This document shows, in pieces, positions 9,165 to 17,534 of a stretch of DNA of 64,000 bases (its first letter is position 1; every line of letters starts with the position of its first letter). Where the stretch lies: NCBI RefSeq assembly GCF_000316575.1, contig NC_019682.1, positions 3,284,001 to 3,348,000 of the forward strand, written 5' to 3'. The position numbers were made by a program, and so were the translations under genes. The stretch comes from Calothrix sp. PCC 7507 (GTDB lineage Bacteria > Cyanobacteriota > Cyanobacteriia > Cyanobacteriales > Nostocaceae). The notes below the pieces were generated by a model. The model was not told where the DNA came from and did no database searches. It worked only from the letters and a program-made list of their open reading frames with translations.

Positions 9165-9800
9165 TTAGGAGCCTGATTGTACTAAATCTTCACCTAAGTA
9201 GATGGTGCGGACATCTCCAGGTAATTTGTCCTCTAACATACGATATCCTTCCCGGAGAAAATTGGCTACTTCAACAGGCGTAATATTTTCTCCTTCGGCT
9301 TGGAGATAGGCGGCAATTCTAGTTTCACTCCAATGGAAAGTCTGAGCCATCAAAACCACAAACCGCAAAACGGCAGGCAGTTGTTCCAATGCCTGTTCGA
9401 CATAGCACCATAATGGGGGAGAAGTCGTTTTGAGAGAATAATGAATGGCTTCCGTGGGCGGTAGTTGGATCTCATTAATGCAGTAGGCTGTCATGTTAAT
9501 CAGCCAATTTTGCAGGGTTAAGCTTTCCTTACCTGGTTCTGGACTGGTTAAATCGAGTCCACCGAGTTCATAGTAGATATGTCGCCAAGTCAGAGCAAAC
9601 AGATAATCTGCTTGTACAGGCGATCGCGCTGAATGGCAAATCAAGGTGTAAACTATCGGGCTATAGCGGCAAAAAATCGCTGTGAAGTACTTGCCTGTAT
9701 CGGGATAGCGCTGAAGCAAAGTCAGCAGTTCCTCGTCACTTTGGTGAAACAGTGACTTCACTAGAGGGTGATTAGCTTCGGGAAAATGAGGAATTTGCAC
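9165..9800 (-). CDS. Sigma-70 family (ECF-like) protein
   Basis: A 211-residue protein laid out like a small sigma factor. Residues about 20-75 resemble region 2 (SDEELLTLLQRYPD, then FCRYSPIVYTLICH and ADYLFALTWRHIYYEL). Residues about 138-195 resemble region 4 (LEQLPAVLRFVVLMAQTFHWSETRIAAYL), including the low-complexity start of a helix-turn-helix. The match is divergent: the usual acidic and basic DNA-contact residues of region 2 are reduced, so it could be a specialised sigma factor or a sigma-like regulator. The start is a GTG at 9800 without a strong ribosome site. It is divergent from the glyoxalase-fold gene and upstream of the TPR gene on the same strand. Confidence 0.6.
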   Translation of the reverse strand: MQIPHFPEANHPLVKSLFHQSDEELLTLLQRYPDTGKYFTAIFCRYSPIVYTLICHSARSPVQADYLFALTWRHIYYELGGLDLTSPEPGKESLTLQNWLINMTAYCINEIQLPPTEAIHYSLKTTSPPLWCYVEQALEQLPAVLRFVVLMAQTFHWSETRIAAYLQAEGENITPVEVANFLREGYRMLEDKLPGDVRTIYLGEDLVQSGS

Positions 9801-9997
9801 AATCGTTGGGGTTGACAGTTGTTAAAATATTATTGGGAATGCTAGTCTCACATTTAAGCGCATAATATCTTGATGTTTGTCTGTTTGAGGTTAAGACTCA
9901 GACTAGTAGAGTATTGATACACTATAAACAAGGACTTAATTTTAGTCTTAATCGACAATAAGAAAAGTGGTTCACTTATACAATATTTGCTTTGTTC

Positions 9998-10594
9998 ATG
10001 GTTATAGCAGCTAGTGTGATACCGTTCCTGATTAACTCTTATACTTTAGGCTCATTTCTGCCTTCCCTCCCCTTGGATAGCCTACTCTCTACCCAAGGTA
10101 TTATGGTGTTGCTACTGGCTGCCTATGCTGGTGCAATGTGGATGTTCCTCACCAGTGCGCCTAAAGTACATACTGTGATGGTGTCGGATTTGGAAATTGC
10201 GCGACAGTTGTATGAAGGGCTACTAGATTTACCAGCGGCTGAGGTGCCTTTGCACTACTACTACAACTACGAGCAAACTATAGGCGCAACAGGCATTGAT
10301 CCTCTTTATATGTCTGCAGCCCCTAGCTTCGCTGGCAGAACAATGAATAATGCCAGCGAAGGGCTATGGTATCAATTAAAGAAAAATACCCAGCTACACG
10401 TCATTACTGGAGCGAGTTTGGGTATAAAAAATCAGCAGCGCCACGTTTGCTTTGACCGCGACTGCCTAGAAATGATTTTAATGCGAGTGGAAACCCGCGG
10501 TTTAAAGTTTAAGATTCGCAACCAAAAGCCCCTTAATTTTTTGGTTAAGGATTATGAAGGGCGCATTATTGAACTGGCCGAGGTAGCGAATTAG
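9998..10594 (+). CDS. Membrane-anchored glyoxalase/VOC-fold protein
   Basis: About 198 residues. Two N-terminal hydrophobic segments (about 2-20 and 34-52) are followed by a domain that opens with VHTVMVSDLEIARQLYEGLLDLP, the typical first beta-alpha unit of the vicinal-oxygen-chelate fold. It closes with FLVKDYEGRIIELAEV, the typical last strands with a Glu in the metal position. The first metal ligand (His in VHT) and last ligand (Glu in IELAEV) are present. No known enzyme is matched specifically. The frame extends to a TTG at 9992; I use the ATG at 9998, though no strong ribosome site is visible. The membrane anchor is unusual for this fold. Confidence 0.65.
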   Translation: MVIAASVIPFLINSYTLGSFLPSLPLDSLLSTQGIMVLLLAAYAGAMWMFLTSAPKVHTVMVSDLEIARQLYEGLLDLPAAEVPLHYYYNYEQTIGATGIDPLYMSAAPSFAGRTMNNASEGLWYQLKKNTQLHVITGASLGIKNQQRHVCFDRDCLEMILMRVETRGLKFKIRNQKPLNFLVKDYEGRIIELAEVAN

Positions 10595-10715
10595 TCATAA
10601 ATGTCTGTAGCCTGATTTTACAGGGCGTTATCTACCATACCTATAAACATGGTGCGTTAACCTGGCGACAACTCACCATATTTTTTTGACCTAGTATATT
10701 CTAGCTGAGATTTTT

Positions 10716-11195
10716 CTAGGTTGTTGAGCGCAGAATTTCTGCCAGCTTTTCTAGCAGTTCTTCTGCTAGGTCCAAAATCTCAATTTCATGATTATGTATA
10801 TCACTAGCATCACGGTAACTCGTAACACCTATTGCGCTACTATTTAACAAATTTTTCACAGCAAAAATTCGTTCTTCTGCTTGAGGTAAACTGAGGTATT
10901 TTTCTAACTCAGATGCAATCTCTGAGAGAGATTTGTCCACTAGCTGCTTTCTTACCCTCACAGCTACCCAGTCATCACTATGCAGGAATGTGGTTAAAAT
11001 TTCTGCTGTTTTATTTTGCTTATCTTCGTCCTCACCCCACTTTTCTAACCAATCGCTGTCTATTTCTTCAAAATATAAGTTTACACAGTCAACCCCATAA
11101 TTCATCCAATCTCTTTGCAAGTGCCTGGCTGCTTCTAAATGTTTCAGAAATTGCTCTAATCTTTCTTGAGGTTCAGTGAGTCGTTCTTTCCCCAT
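10716..11195 (-). CDS. Domain-X protein, copy 1 (unrecognised family)
   Basis: A 159-residue soluble acidic protein of no family I recognise. It is closely related to the protein encoded at 15030-15506 over its whole length, sharing DWLExWGEDED near residue 48 and SDDxVAVRVRKQL near 73. The shared blocks IFAVKN near 110 and the C-terminal EILDLAEELLEKLAE also match. Residues about 65-155 (domain X) also match the C-terminus of the XRE antitoxin at 16394-17110. It follows the A-family gene by 60 bases, the same order as the second A-X pair. The acidic helical make-up suggests a protein-interaction domain. No signal peptide or membrane segment is seen. Confidence 0.8.
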   Translation of the reverse strand: MGKERLTEPQERLEQFLKHLEAARHLQRDWMNYGVDCVNLYFEEIDSDWLEKWGEDEDKQNKTAEILTTFLHSDDWVAVRVRKQLVDKSLSEIASELEKYLSLPQAEERIFAVKNLLNSSAIGVTSYRDASDIHNHEIEILDLAEELLEKLAEILRSTT

Positions 11196-11255
11196 AATGA
11201 TTTAGTTTGGTTAAGACCTATTACTACAAAACTGGTGAACGAAAATCATTTGAGA

Positions 11256-11951
11256 CTATAGATTAAATTTTAAGTAAATGCCTGTCCTCAGATTATCACT
11301 GTTATATAGTGATACATTAACTATCTGATGCAAAAACTGGTTGATGCGCGGATTGTAACTTAAGAATAGACCTCTCTCTATACCCCACCGTTGCAGTGCC
11401 TTTTCCCAATTATCAGACTTATCTGGAGAAAATTCATCAGAGAGACTAGTCAGTTGAATGCATAATGGCTTCTTCTGTCTATTACTAATTATTATATCAG
11501 TCGCCATCGAAAAATCTGCAATATAGCACTGCCAAAAAGTGCCTTCTCGATGGACGATATCAGTAGCTATTGATTGTAGAATACTGGTATCAGCTTGATT
11601 AAACTCACCTGCCATCAGTTTTTGTTTCCAGATAAAAAACTTTGGATCAGTTTCATTTAGCCATTTGGGAAAGAGATAGCTGTACCAATAGTGTTCTGTT
11701 GGTGTCATGCGATCGTAATATTGCTGCTGCTCTTCTGCGGAAGTTAAGGCTTGAATATCTAGCCAAACTAGAGCATCCTTGATTATTTGTTGCAGAAAAA
11801 AAAGTACAAATTTTTTAGCAGTTAACGAACCGGGCTTGACATCTTTAACCCAGCGATTTATTTCATCTAGCCTTTTGGCCAAACTGGGATCTACAGCAGA
11901 CGCTTCCTTTATAAGTGAATTTAGTCTATTTTTAATCTCTTTTGCTTGCAA
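11256..11951 (-). CDS. A-family protein, copy 1 (unrecognised family)
   Basis: A 231-residue protein, equal in length to the product of 15570-16265 and about 60 percent identical to it by eye. Shared blocks are EINRWVKDVKPGSLTAK (near 30-46), KLMAGEFNQ (near 110), SMATDII (near 148), PLCIQLTS (near 161) and RGLFLSYNPR (near 193). The pair of strands ATDII and PLCIQLTS around an Asp and a Gln faintly recalls a degenerate restriction-nuclease core, but this is only an idea. The start codon is TTG, in a context conserved in the other copy (AAGG eleven bases upstream). Located 139 bases downstream of the CHAT gene. Confidence 0.78.
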   Translation of the reverse strand: MQAKEIKNRLNSLIKEASAVDPSLAKRLDEINRWVKDVKPGSLTAKKFVLFFLQQIIKDALVWLDIQALTSAEEQQQYYDRMTPTEHYWYSYLFPKWLNETDPKFFIWKQKLMAGEFNQADTSILQSIATDIVHREGTFWQCYIADFSMATDIIISNRQKKPLCIQLTSLSDEFSPDKSDNWEKALQRWGIERGLFLSYNPRINQFLHQIVNVSLYNSDNLRTGIYLKFNL

Positions 11952-12090
11952 ACAATGCTAAACCTTAAAAATTGAGTGGCTTTAGGAGCTAAAGAATATT
12001 TTATAGCATTATCAAATCAAAACCTGTATGAACGCAAAATTTCATGTCTCTATATCAGGGCTATACCTACAGACTTTGGCAAAACTACCA

Positions 12091-15012
12091 TCACCGTAAC
12101 CCTTGGCAGATAAAAGCAGCCCAGTAGCGAGGATGTAAAAATGGCAACTCTTCCGTGGAGTTTTCCATTTCTTTAATTTTTCTATTAATTCCGGCATACA
12201 TCTTATATTCACGCTCCCATTCTAAATACTCCACTGAACCAGGGTTATATTGTTTTCTCATTCTTATCAGTGATTTTTCCCTTGTTTCTGCATCTCGAAA
12301 CATTTCTTTGAAATCTTCTTTTCTCAAGGTGCGTAGTTTGATTTGGGCTTGGCGCATAGCTTCGGGACGGCTTTTACCTTGTTGTCGGAGTTGGTAGTAA
12401 AAGATGGAAAACACTGCTGTTGCTAAATCATCTACCGCCCAAAGGCTACTAACAACACTTCTTGCACCAGCACACAAAAAACCTGTAGAGAGAGTCAGAA
12501 TATCATCTGTTAGGGAAGGAGTACCCAAATTAGTTTCGCAGCAAGAGAGAAACACTTCTAGAAGTTGAGGTAAACGCCAGCTTGGTGTCATCAATTGCCC
12601 CAAGGTGATACTACCACCAGCTAATTTTAACTGTGATTCTAAAGGATTATCGAGGCGAGATTGGGCATGGTGGCAGGAATGAAGTACTTGAACTTTTTGT
12701 GCTAATTGTCGATAGTTTTTAGCAGTGGCTTGAATGCTGCCAATTAATCTATTTTCTGGCGGAATATTATACATTTGGGCGAGTTTGTCGCCTTCAAATC
12801 TGGCACAGGGAAGGTTATCCTCGGCATCTTCCACAGTTCCATATTGTAAAGATATTTCATTAAATGTCCCTACATTATCGCGTTGTTGACAAAATTCTAA
12901 AATTTGGCAACTTGGGGTATAACGAATCAGAAATTTATCTCCTAAATATTCCTGATATTCTCCTGTAGGTAAAGCAGCGAAGGGAATTTGATGTAATAAC
13001 AGATGAGGGACTACAATTATTTCCTCTATTCCTTGAAGATGTTCAGATATGAGTTGAGATATTTGAAGACGTTCAGCTAGTTCGCGGAGAATACTGTTAA
13101 TTTGAGTTTCCCATTTTTGGGAGTCATTCATATAAGGCAATAACCAATTTTGGTTAATCCAGCCTTGTAATGTATCTAATCCTTGTCCTATGCAGGTGTG
13201 GAGAGTAATTTTGTTTTGCTGCACGACAAAAATATGGGTGTCGCTATTGGTAGTGTAGAAACTGAGAATAGCTGTATTAGGCTGGTCAATTAGCTTTTGA
13301 ATTTCTGATAAGCTGAGGGGGTTAACTTGAATTTCGCCAGCTAATACGGGATCTTCGCGTCTGAGATTTTCCCAAACTTGTTGTTTTTGGGTTTCTAAAG
13401 ATGCGATCGCTTCATTATAAGCTTCCCAAGCAGCGCGTGTTTCATTACGATTATTTTCAGATTTATGACTTTGGCGTTCTTGGTCAATTTGTTGTTGCAG
13501 TTCTTCATATTGCTGCAATAATTCTTGAACTTTTGGGGGGATGTCTTCGCCTTGAGAGAGGTTGTAGCTTGCCATTAAGTCTACCAGGCGTTTGGAACGC
13601 GATCGCTCTGAATATTCAAAGGCTTTTTCTATTTGTCCAGCATTGATGCAGGCTTGCACCATATTTTGGTAAATGCCTACGGATTCTTCTAAAATCTCTT
13701 GGCGACGTGATTCAGAATGCGCCCAAGTGCGGCTGGTTTCTACGGCTTCAATGGCTAGGCGATATCCTTCAATAGCTTGTGTCCATCGACGAGCAATGAA
13801 AGTCACATTACCCAAGTTACACGCTGATTTATAACATTCAAAAGGATCTGCTGTATGTGTGTGGATTGTGAGTGCTAACTGAAAACAGATGATTGCTTCA
13901 TCAATCAGTCCTTGGTGAAAGTAAGGAACGCCCATATCGCTGTGGGTTATTGCCCATTTATATGGATACTCAAACTGAGTAAAGACTTGCAGCGCATTGT
14001 TGAAGGAAGCAATCGCACAATCCAAGTTATCAGGCTTATTGCCATGTATTCTCTCACAGTAAGCAAGTCCCTGATGTTCTTGGAGATCAGCCCATCGCTC
14101 AGGATATACAGGACGAGTATGAACTTGTAGCGCCTGTTGATATGCGGTGATTGCTAACTCTATGTTCTCAGCCTTATCACCCTGAATTCGCTTCCAGTAG
14201 ACCAGCCCCAAGCAATTTTGAGTATCCGCCCATTGTTTTGTGAAGGGGATACGAACTTGCAAAGCATTTACGAAAGCAGCAATTGCTTGCTCCTGATTTT
14301 CAGCTTGGTTGCCGTGTATCCTTTTATTTAAGGCAATGCCCAGATTATGTTGAATTGTTGCCCATTCTTCGGGAAAATGATCACGAGTATAGATTTGCAA
14401 AGCATCTTCGTAATTCCTGATTGCTTTCTCAATATTTGCTGCCCGATCCTGCCTTATCCGATGAAAGAATGCAATGCCTTGATTAGTTTTAGTTTCTGCC
14501 CATCTTTCAGGGAGTGCAGAATAGTTACGGACTTGCAATGCTGCTTCAAAACAACACAAGGCTGTTTCGAGATTTTCCAATCTATTCCCACGAATCCGAT
14601 ATAAGAAGGCTATACCCATATTGTTTTGGATTTGTGCCCACTCTTCTGGGAAAGCATCACGGGTAAAGACTGTAGTAACTACCTCGTAGCCTGCAATTGC
14701 AATCTCTAAGTTGTTAGCTTTGCTACCAAGTGGAAAATCCTGGATCAGCTTACTAAAAACAACAATAGCAGCTGCCAAGATTTGCGCTTTACCTGGCTCT
14801 ACTTGATATAATCTCGGAAATGCCCACTGATATAGCAAGTTGGCAAAATTGTCATCTAATTTGTCCAAATTTGCTTGCAGAAGTGGATATATAACTTGTG
14901 TATTGCCTTGGGTATTTGCACATTCCCATGTTATCTTTAACAGAAAATTGTTACAGTCTTCATGGCTTTGTTTAGCATTTTTAACTTTTCCACTACCGAA
15001 TCCTTTTCCCAT
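12091..15012 (-). CDS. TPR-CHAT caspase-like protease
   Basis: A 973-residue cytoplasmic protein. Residues about 95-400 hold six or more copies of a roughly 50-residue TPR-type repeat with the signature PEEWAxxQNNxGIAxxxRIxGNxxEN. A coiled coil lies near 500-550 (EELQQQIDQERQSH). The C-terminal CHAT domain (about 660-973) has the dyad candidates His782 in LHSCHHA and Cys825 in LSCCETN, followed by GARSVVSSLWAVDD. CHAT proteins are clan CD peptidases related to caspases and separase; TPR-CHAT proteins act as activated proteases in some type III CRISPR systems. No CRISPR genes are here. It starts 17 bases after domain-X copy 2, so A2-X2-CHAT forms a tight operon. The substrate is unknown; the X or A proteins are candidates by linkage. 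Confidence 0.88.
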   Translation of the reverse strand: MGKGFGSGKVKNAKQSHEDCNNFLLKITWECANTQGNTQVIYPLLQANLDKLDDNFANLLYQWAFPRLYQVEPGKAQILAAAIVVFSKLIQDFPLGSKANNLEIAIAGYEVVTTVFTRDAFPEEWAQIQNNMGIAFLYRIRGNRLENLETALCCFEAALQVRNYSALPERWAETKTNQGIAFFHRIRQDRAANIEKAIRNYEDALQIYTRDHFPEEWATIQHNLGIALNKRIHGNQAENQEQAIAAFVNALQVRIPFTKQWADTQNCLGLVYWKRIQGDKAENIELAITAYQQALQVHTRPVYPERWADLQEHQGLAYCERIHGNKPDNLDCAIASFNNALQVFTQFEYPYKWAITHSDMGVPYFHQGLIDEAIICFQLALTIHTHTADPFECYKSACNLGNVTFIARRWTQAIEGYRLAIEAVETSRTWAHSESRRQEILEESVGIYQNMVQACINAGQIEKAFEYSERSRSKRLVDLMASYNLSQGEDIPPKVQELLQQYEELQQQIDQERQSHKSENNRNETRAAWEAYNEAIASLETQKQQVWENLRREDPVLAGEIQVNPLSLSEIQKLIDQPNTAILSFYTTNSDTHIFVVQQNKITLHTCIGQGLDTLQGWINQNWLLPYMNDSQKWETQINSILRELAERLQISQLISEHLQGIEEIIVVPHLLLHQIPFAALPTGEYQEYLGDKFLIRYTPSCQILEFCQQRDNVGTFNEISLQYGTVEDAEDNLPCARFEGDKLAQMYNIPPENRLIGSIQATAKNYRQLAQKVQVLHSCHHAQSRLDNPLESQLKLAGGSITLGQLMTPSWRLPQLLEVFLSCCETNLGTPSLTDDILTLSTGFLCAGARSVVSSLWAVDDLATAVFSIFYYQLRQQGKSRPEAMRQAQIKLRTLRKEDFKEMFRDAETREKSLIRMRKQYNPGSVEYLEWEREYKMYAGINRKIKEMENSTEELPFLHPRYWAAFICQGLR

Positions 15013-15029
15013 TTTTATTTAGATAATCT

Positions 15030-15506
15030 CTAGTTATGCTTCCCAAAAAATTCTGCCAACTTCTCTAGCAGTTCCTCTGCTAAATCCAACAATTCTATTT
15101 CATCAATTTCATTACTACTTCCGCGATTACTTTCTGCAACACCCACACCACCCGCTAATACATTTTTGACAGCAAAAATCCGGTCTTCATCTTCAGATAA
15201 ACCCAGACATTGCTCCAAATCAACAGCAATTTTTTGGAGTGATTTATCTTTTAGCTGCTTTCTCACCCTCACCGCTACCAAGTCATCACTTTGCAGGAAA
15301 TTAGTCACTAATTCTACAAAACTTTGCTGACCATCTTCGTCTTCTCCCCATGTTTCTAGCCAATCCCCATCAACATCATCACAATATAAATGAGCGGCTT
15401 TAAGCCCATACTTTATGATGTCATCCTGTACTTTTTGAGCAGCTTCTACAGCTTGTAAAAAGTTGTCTAATCTCTGTTGACGGTCAGATTGTTTTTCCTG
15501 AACCAT
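15030..15506 (-). CDS. Domain-X protein, copy 2
   Basis: A 158-residue paralogue of the 10716-11195 protein. N-terminal residues 8-35 are helical and Gln-rich. Residues 48-58 read DWLETWGEDED, and domain X spans about 64-152 with SDDLVAVRVRKQL, EDRIFAVKN and EIELLDLAEELLEKLAE. Copy 2 is closer to the X domain of the antitoxin at 16394-17110 than copy 1 is: both share VAESNRGSS and the LSExEDRIFAVKN block. It lies between the A2 gene (63 bases upstream) and the CHAT protease gene (17 bases downstream). Function unknown; partner or substrate of the protease is an inference from linkage. Confidence 0.82.
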   Translation of the reverse strand: MVQEKQSDRQQRLDNFLQAVEAAQKVQDDIIKYGLKAAHLYCDDVDGDWLETWGEDEDGQQSFVELVTNFLQSDDLVAVRVRKQLKDKSLQKIAVDLEQCLGLSEDEDRIFAVKNVLAGGVGVAESNRGSSNEIDEIELLDLAEELLEKLAEFFGKHN

Positions 15507-15569
15507 AAGGACTCACTTTGTTAAGTAATAACTGGCTATATAAATCCAGTAAATGCAATTGAACGACAA

Positions 15570-16265
15570 CTATAAATTAAGTTTTAAATAACTACCTCTA
15601 ATGAGATTGTCGCTGTTAGATAATAATATGTTGACTATCTGATTTACAAAATCAGTTGCACGGGGATTGTAACTTAAAAATAATCCTCTATCTATTGCCC
15701 AAAAAATTAGTGTATTTTCCCAATCATCAAACTTTTCTTGAGAAAATTCATCTGAGACGCTAGTGAGTTGAATACATAGTGGACTCTCTTGCGTACTGCT
15801 AACAATTATATCAGTTGCCATAGACAGGTCTGCAACATATCGTAATACAGTCGTACCACCAGAAGTTTTAATATTATTAGCAATAGAGCCAATTAATTTG
15901 GCATCCTCCTGATTGAACTCCCCCGCCATTAGTTTTCGTCTCCAGATATAAAATTTAGGGTCGTTTTCACTCAACCATGTAGGAAACAAGTAGCCATACC
16001 AATATTTTAAAGTTGGATTCAGCGCTGTTAAAGCTGATTGCTGCTCTTCTTCAGATGGTAATGATTTAAGTCTCAGCCAAACCTCAGCATCTTGGAGCAT
16101 TTGTTGCAAAAACAGGATGACAAATCTTTTAGCAGTCAGCGAACCCGGTTTGACATCTTTCACCCAGCGATTTATCTCTTCTAACCTTTTCGCTAAATCA
16201 GGATCTATGACAGATGCTTCCTCTATAAGTAATCTTAATTGTTTTTTAATTTCTTTGGCTTGCAA
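15570..16265 (-). CDS. A-family protein, copy 2
   Basis: A 231-residue paralogue of the 11256-11951 protein with the same TTG start and a GAGG element eleven bases upstream. Conserved blocks are the same (EINRWVKDVKPGSLTAKRF, RRKLMAGEFNQ, LSMATDIIVSS, PLCIQLTSVSDEFS, RGLFLSYNPRA). The N-terminal 70 residues are predicted helical, the C-terminal half alpha/beta. It is the first gene of the A2-X2-CHAT unit. The 128-base gap to the antitoxin gene upstream may hold a separate promoter, but I see no clear motif. No known family recognised. Confidence 0.8.
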   Translation of the reverse strand: MQAKEIKKQLRLLIEEASVIDPDLAKRLEEINRWVKDVKPGSLTAKRFVILFLQQMLQDAEVWLRLKSLPSEEEQQSALTALNPTLKYWYGYLFPTWLSENDPKFYIWRRKLMAGEFNQEDAKLIGSIANNIKTSGGTTVLRYVADLSMATDIIVSSTQESPLCIQLTSVSDEFSQEKFDDWENTLIFWAIDRGLFLSYNPRATDFVNQIVNILLSNSDNLIRGSYLKLNL

Positions 16266-16393
16266 ATAATGATAAACCTCAAAAATAAAGTTTATTGCTG
16301 GATTTTAAGATTATTTTATCAGTCTAAGCGATAGGTGCAAAACTCCCCGTATTGAGTTTGGAAATGTAGCACCAAAGTAGACTTGAGTCTGTA

Positions 16394-17110
16394 TCATCCT
16401 AAAATATTTGCCAACTTCTCCAGCAGACTCTCAGCTAAATCCAACAACTCAATTTCATCAACTTCATCACTACTACTTCCGCGATTACTTTCTGCAATCG
16501 CCTCACTACCCACTAATATATTTTTGACAGCAAAAATCCTATCTTCTTCCTCCGAAAGACTCAGACATTTTTCCAAATCTACAGCAACTTCTTGGATTGT
16601 CCTTACACCCAAACGTTCTCTCACTTTCACCGCTACCGAATCATCACTTTCCAGCAGTTTTACCAAAGCTGTTCTCAGTCCATCATCCCCACCAGAAAAC
16701 TTCTCAACGGCTACACGCACATATTCGCGCACGCTCATGTTTGCCGCCAATGCCTTTTGGAAAACTACATCTGGTACATCTACCAGCAATACACCTTCGT
16801 TATCACTGGCTTGATATAAGTCATCCCCTTGTTTGACGGCTACTAGCAAATCTGCACCCAATGTATGTAAATAGTGCAACACTGATTCCAATTCATGTTC
16901 CTTTAACGCCGACTCCAGTTTGGACACCGCCGCTTGCTGCACTCCCAGTTTTTCTGCTAGCTGTGCCTGAGTTAATCCGGCTTTATTACGTATTTCCCGC
17001 ATGGCATCGGTGAGATATAGGCGCAGGTACTCTAACTTTCCCGCCAGAATTACCTCTGGTTCGTCGCTTACCTTTTGCTGTAACCAAGCTTGAAAATTAG
17101 GCTTTTTCAT
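16394..17110 (-). CDS. XRE-family antitoxin fused to domain X
   Basis: A 238-residue protein. Residues about 36-66 form a Cro/C1-type helix-turn-helix (AGLTQAQLAEKLGVQQAAVSKLE), placed as in HigA-type antitoxins. A middle region (about 85-140) is alpha/beta. Residues about 147-238 match domain X of the two stand-alone proteins (SDDSVAVKVRERL, EDRIFAVKN, ESNRGSS, EIELLDLAESLLEKLA). Its ATG overlaps the stop of the restored toxin frame by four bases (ATGA), the standard arrangement for translationally coupled toxin-antitoxin genes. Such antitoxins repress their own promoter; a perfect palindrome upstream of the toxin gene is the likely operator. The toxin is frameshifted, so the antitoxin may have been retained for the X domain. 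Confidence 0.85.
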   Translation of the reverse strand: MKKPNFQAWLQQKVSDEPEVILAGKLEYLRLYLTDAMREIRNKAGLTQAQLAEKLGVQQAAVSKLESALKEHELESVLHYLHTLGADLLVAVKQGDDLYQASDNEGVLLVDVPDVVFQKALAANMSVREYVRVAVEKFSGGDDGLRTALVKLLESDDSVAVKVRERLGVRTIQEVAVDLEKCLSLSEEEDRIFAVKNILVGSEAIAESNRGSSSDEVDEIELLDLAESLLEKLANILG

Positions 17111-17505
17111 GACTTTTCCCTCTGCTGCAATTCACTCAATCTCACTCTTGCAGGTTCTTTGTCTCTTTCTTTGATAGCACCGTCGTATTTCTTCATAAAG
17201 GCGTGCAGCACCACAAGCCTCTGAGGAGTCAGCCGTTAAGATAAACCGTGGATTATGTTGGCTCTTAGTCATGCGTAACTCATAAAAATCATCTTCCAGT
17301 TTCTCAAAGATGCCACTGGTAAGTGATGCGAGTCCTTTATTACACAGGTAGCCAAGATTTACTTGCAGACGCTTGGGGTTTCGCAAGCACTCAGTAATGG
17401 TTTTGGTGGATTTTCTGGTTGTTCCTGTTCTGGAATCATCCTGATAAAAAAAGCCAGCAAATCTTTAGGGATTTCCCCATTGACATCTTGATAAAGTTCC
17501 CACAT
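17107..17505 (-). pseudogene. RelE/HigB (Gp49-like) toxin, broken by frameshifts
   Basis: Three reading-frame pieces together give a typical toxin of about 130 residues. The start, with ATG at 17505 and an AGGAAG ribosome site, reads MWELYQDVNGEIPKD. The middle, in a second frame, reads LEDDFYELRMTKSQHNPRF and LTADSSE. The end, in a third frame from about 17222, reads LVVLHAFMKKYDGAIKERDK and ends at 17107. FYELR and VVLHAFMKK are the hallmarks of phage-derived Gp49-like/HigB ribosome-dependent mRNA interferases. The first shift lies between about 17386 and 17460 (near T7 and A4 runs), the second near 17222. Either the gene is dead or the assembly has two errors. The restored stop overlaps the antitoxin start. 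Confidence 0.75.
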
Positions 17506-17534
17506 CTAAGTCACTTCCTACCTCACAATATAAT

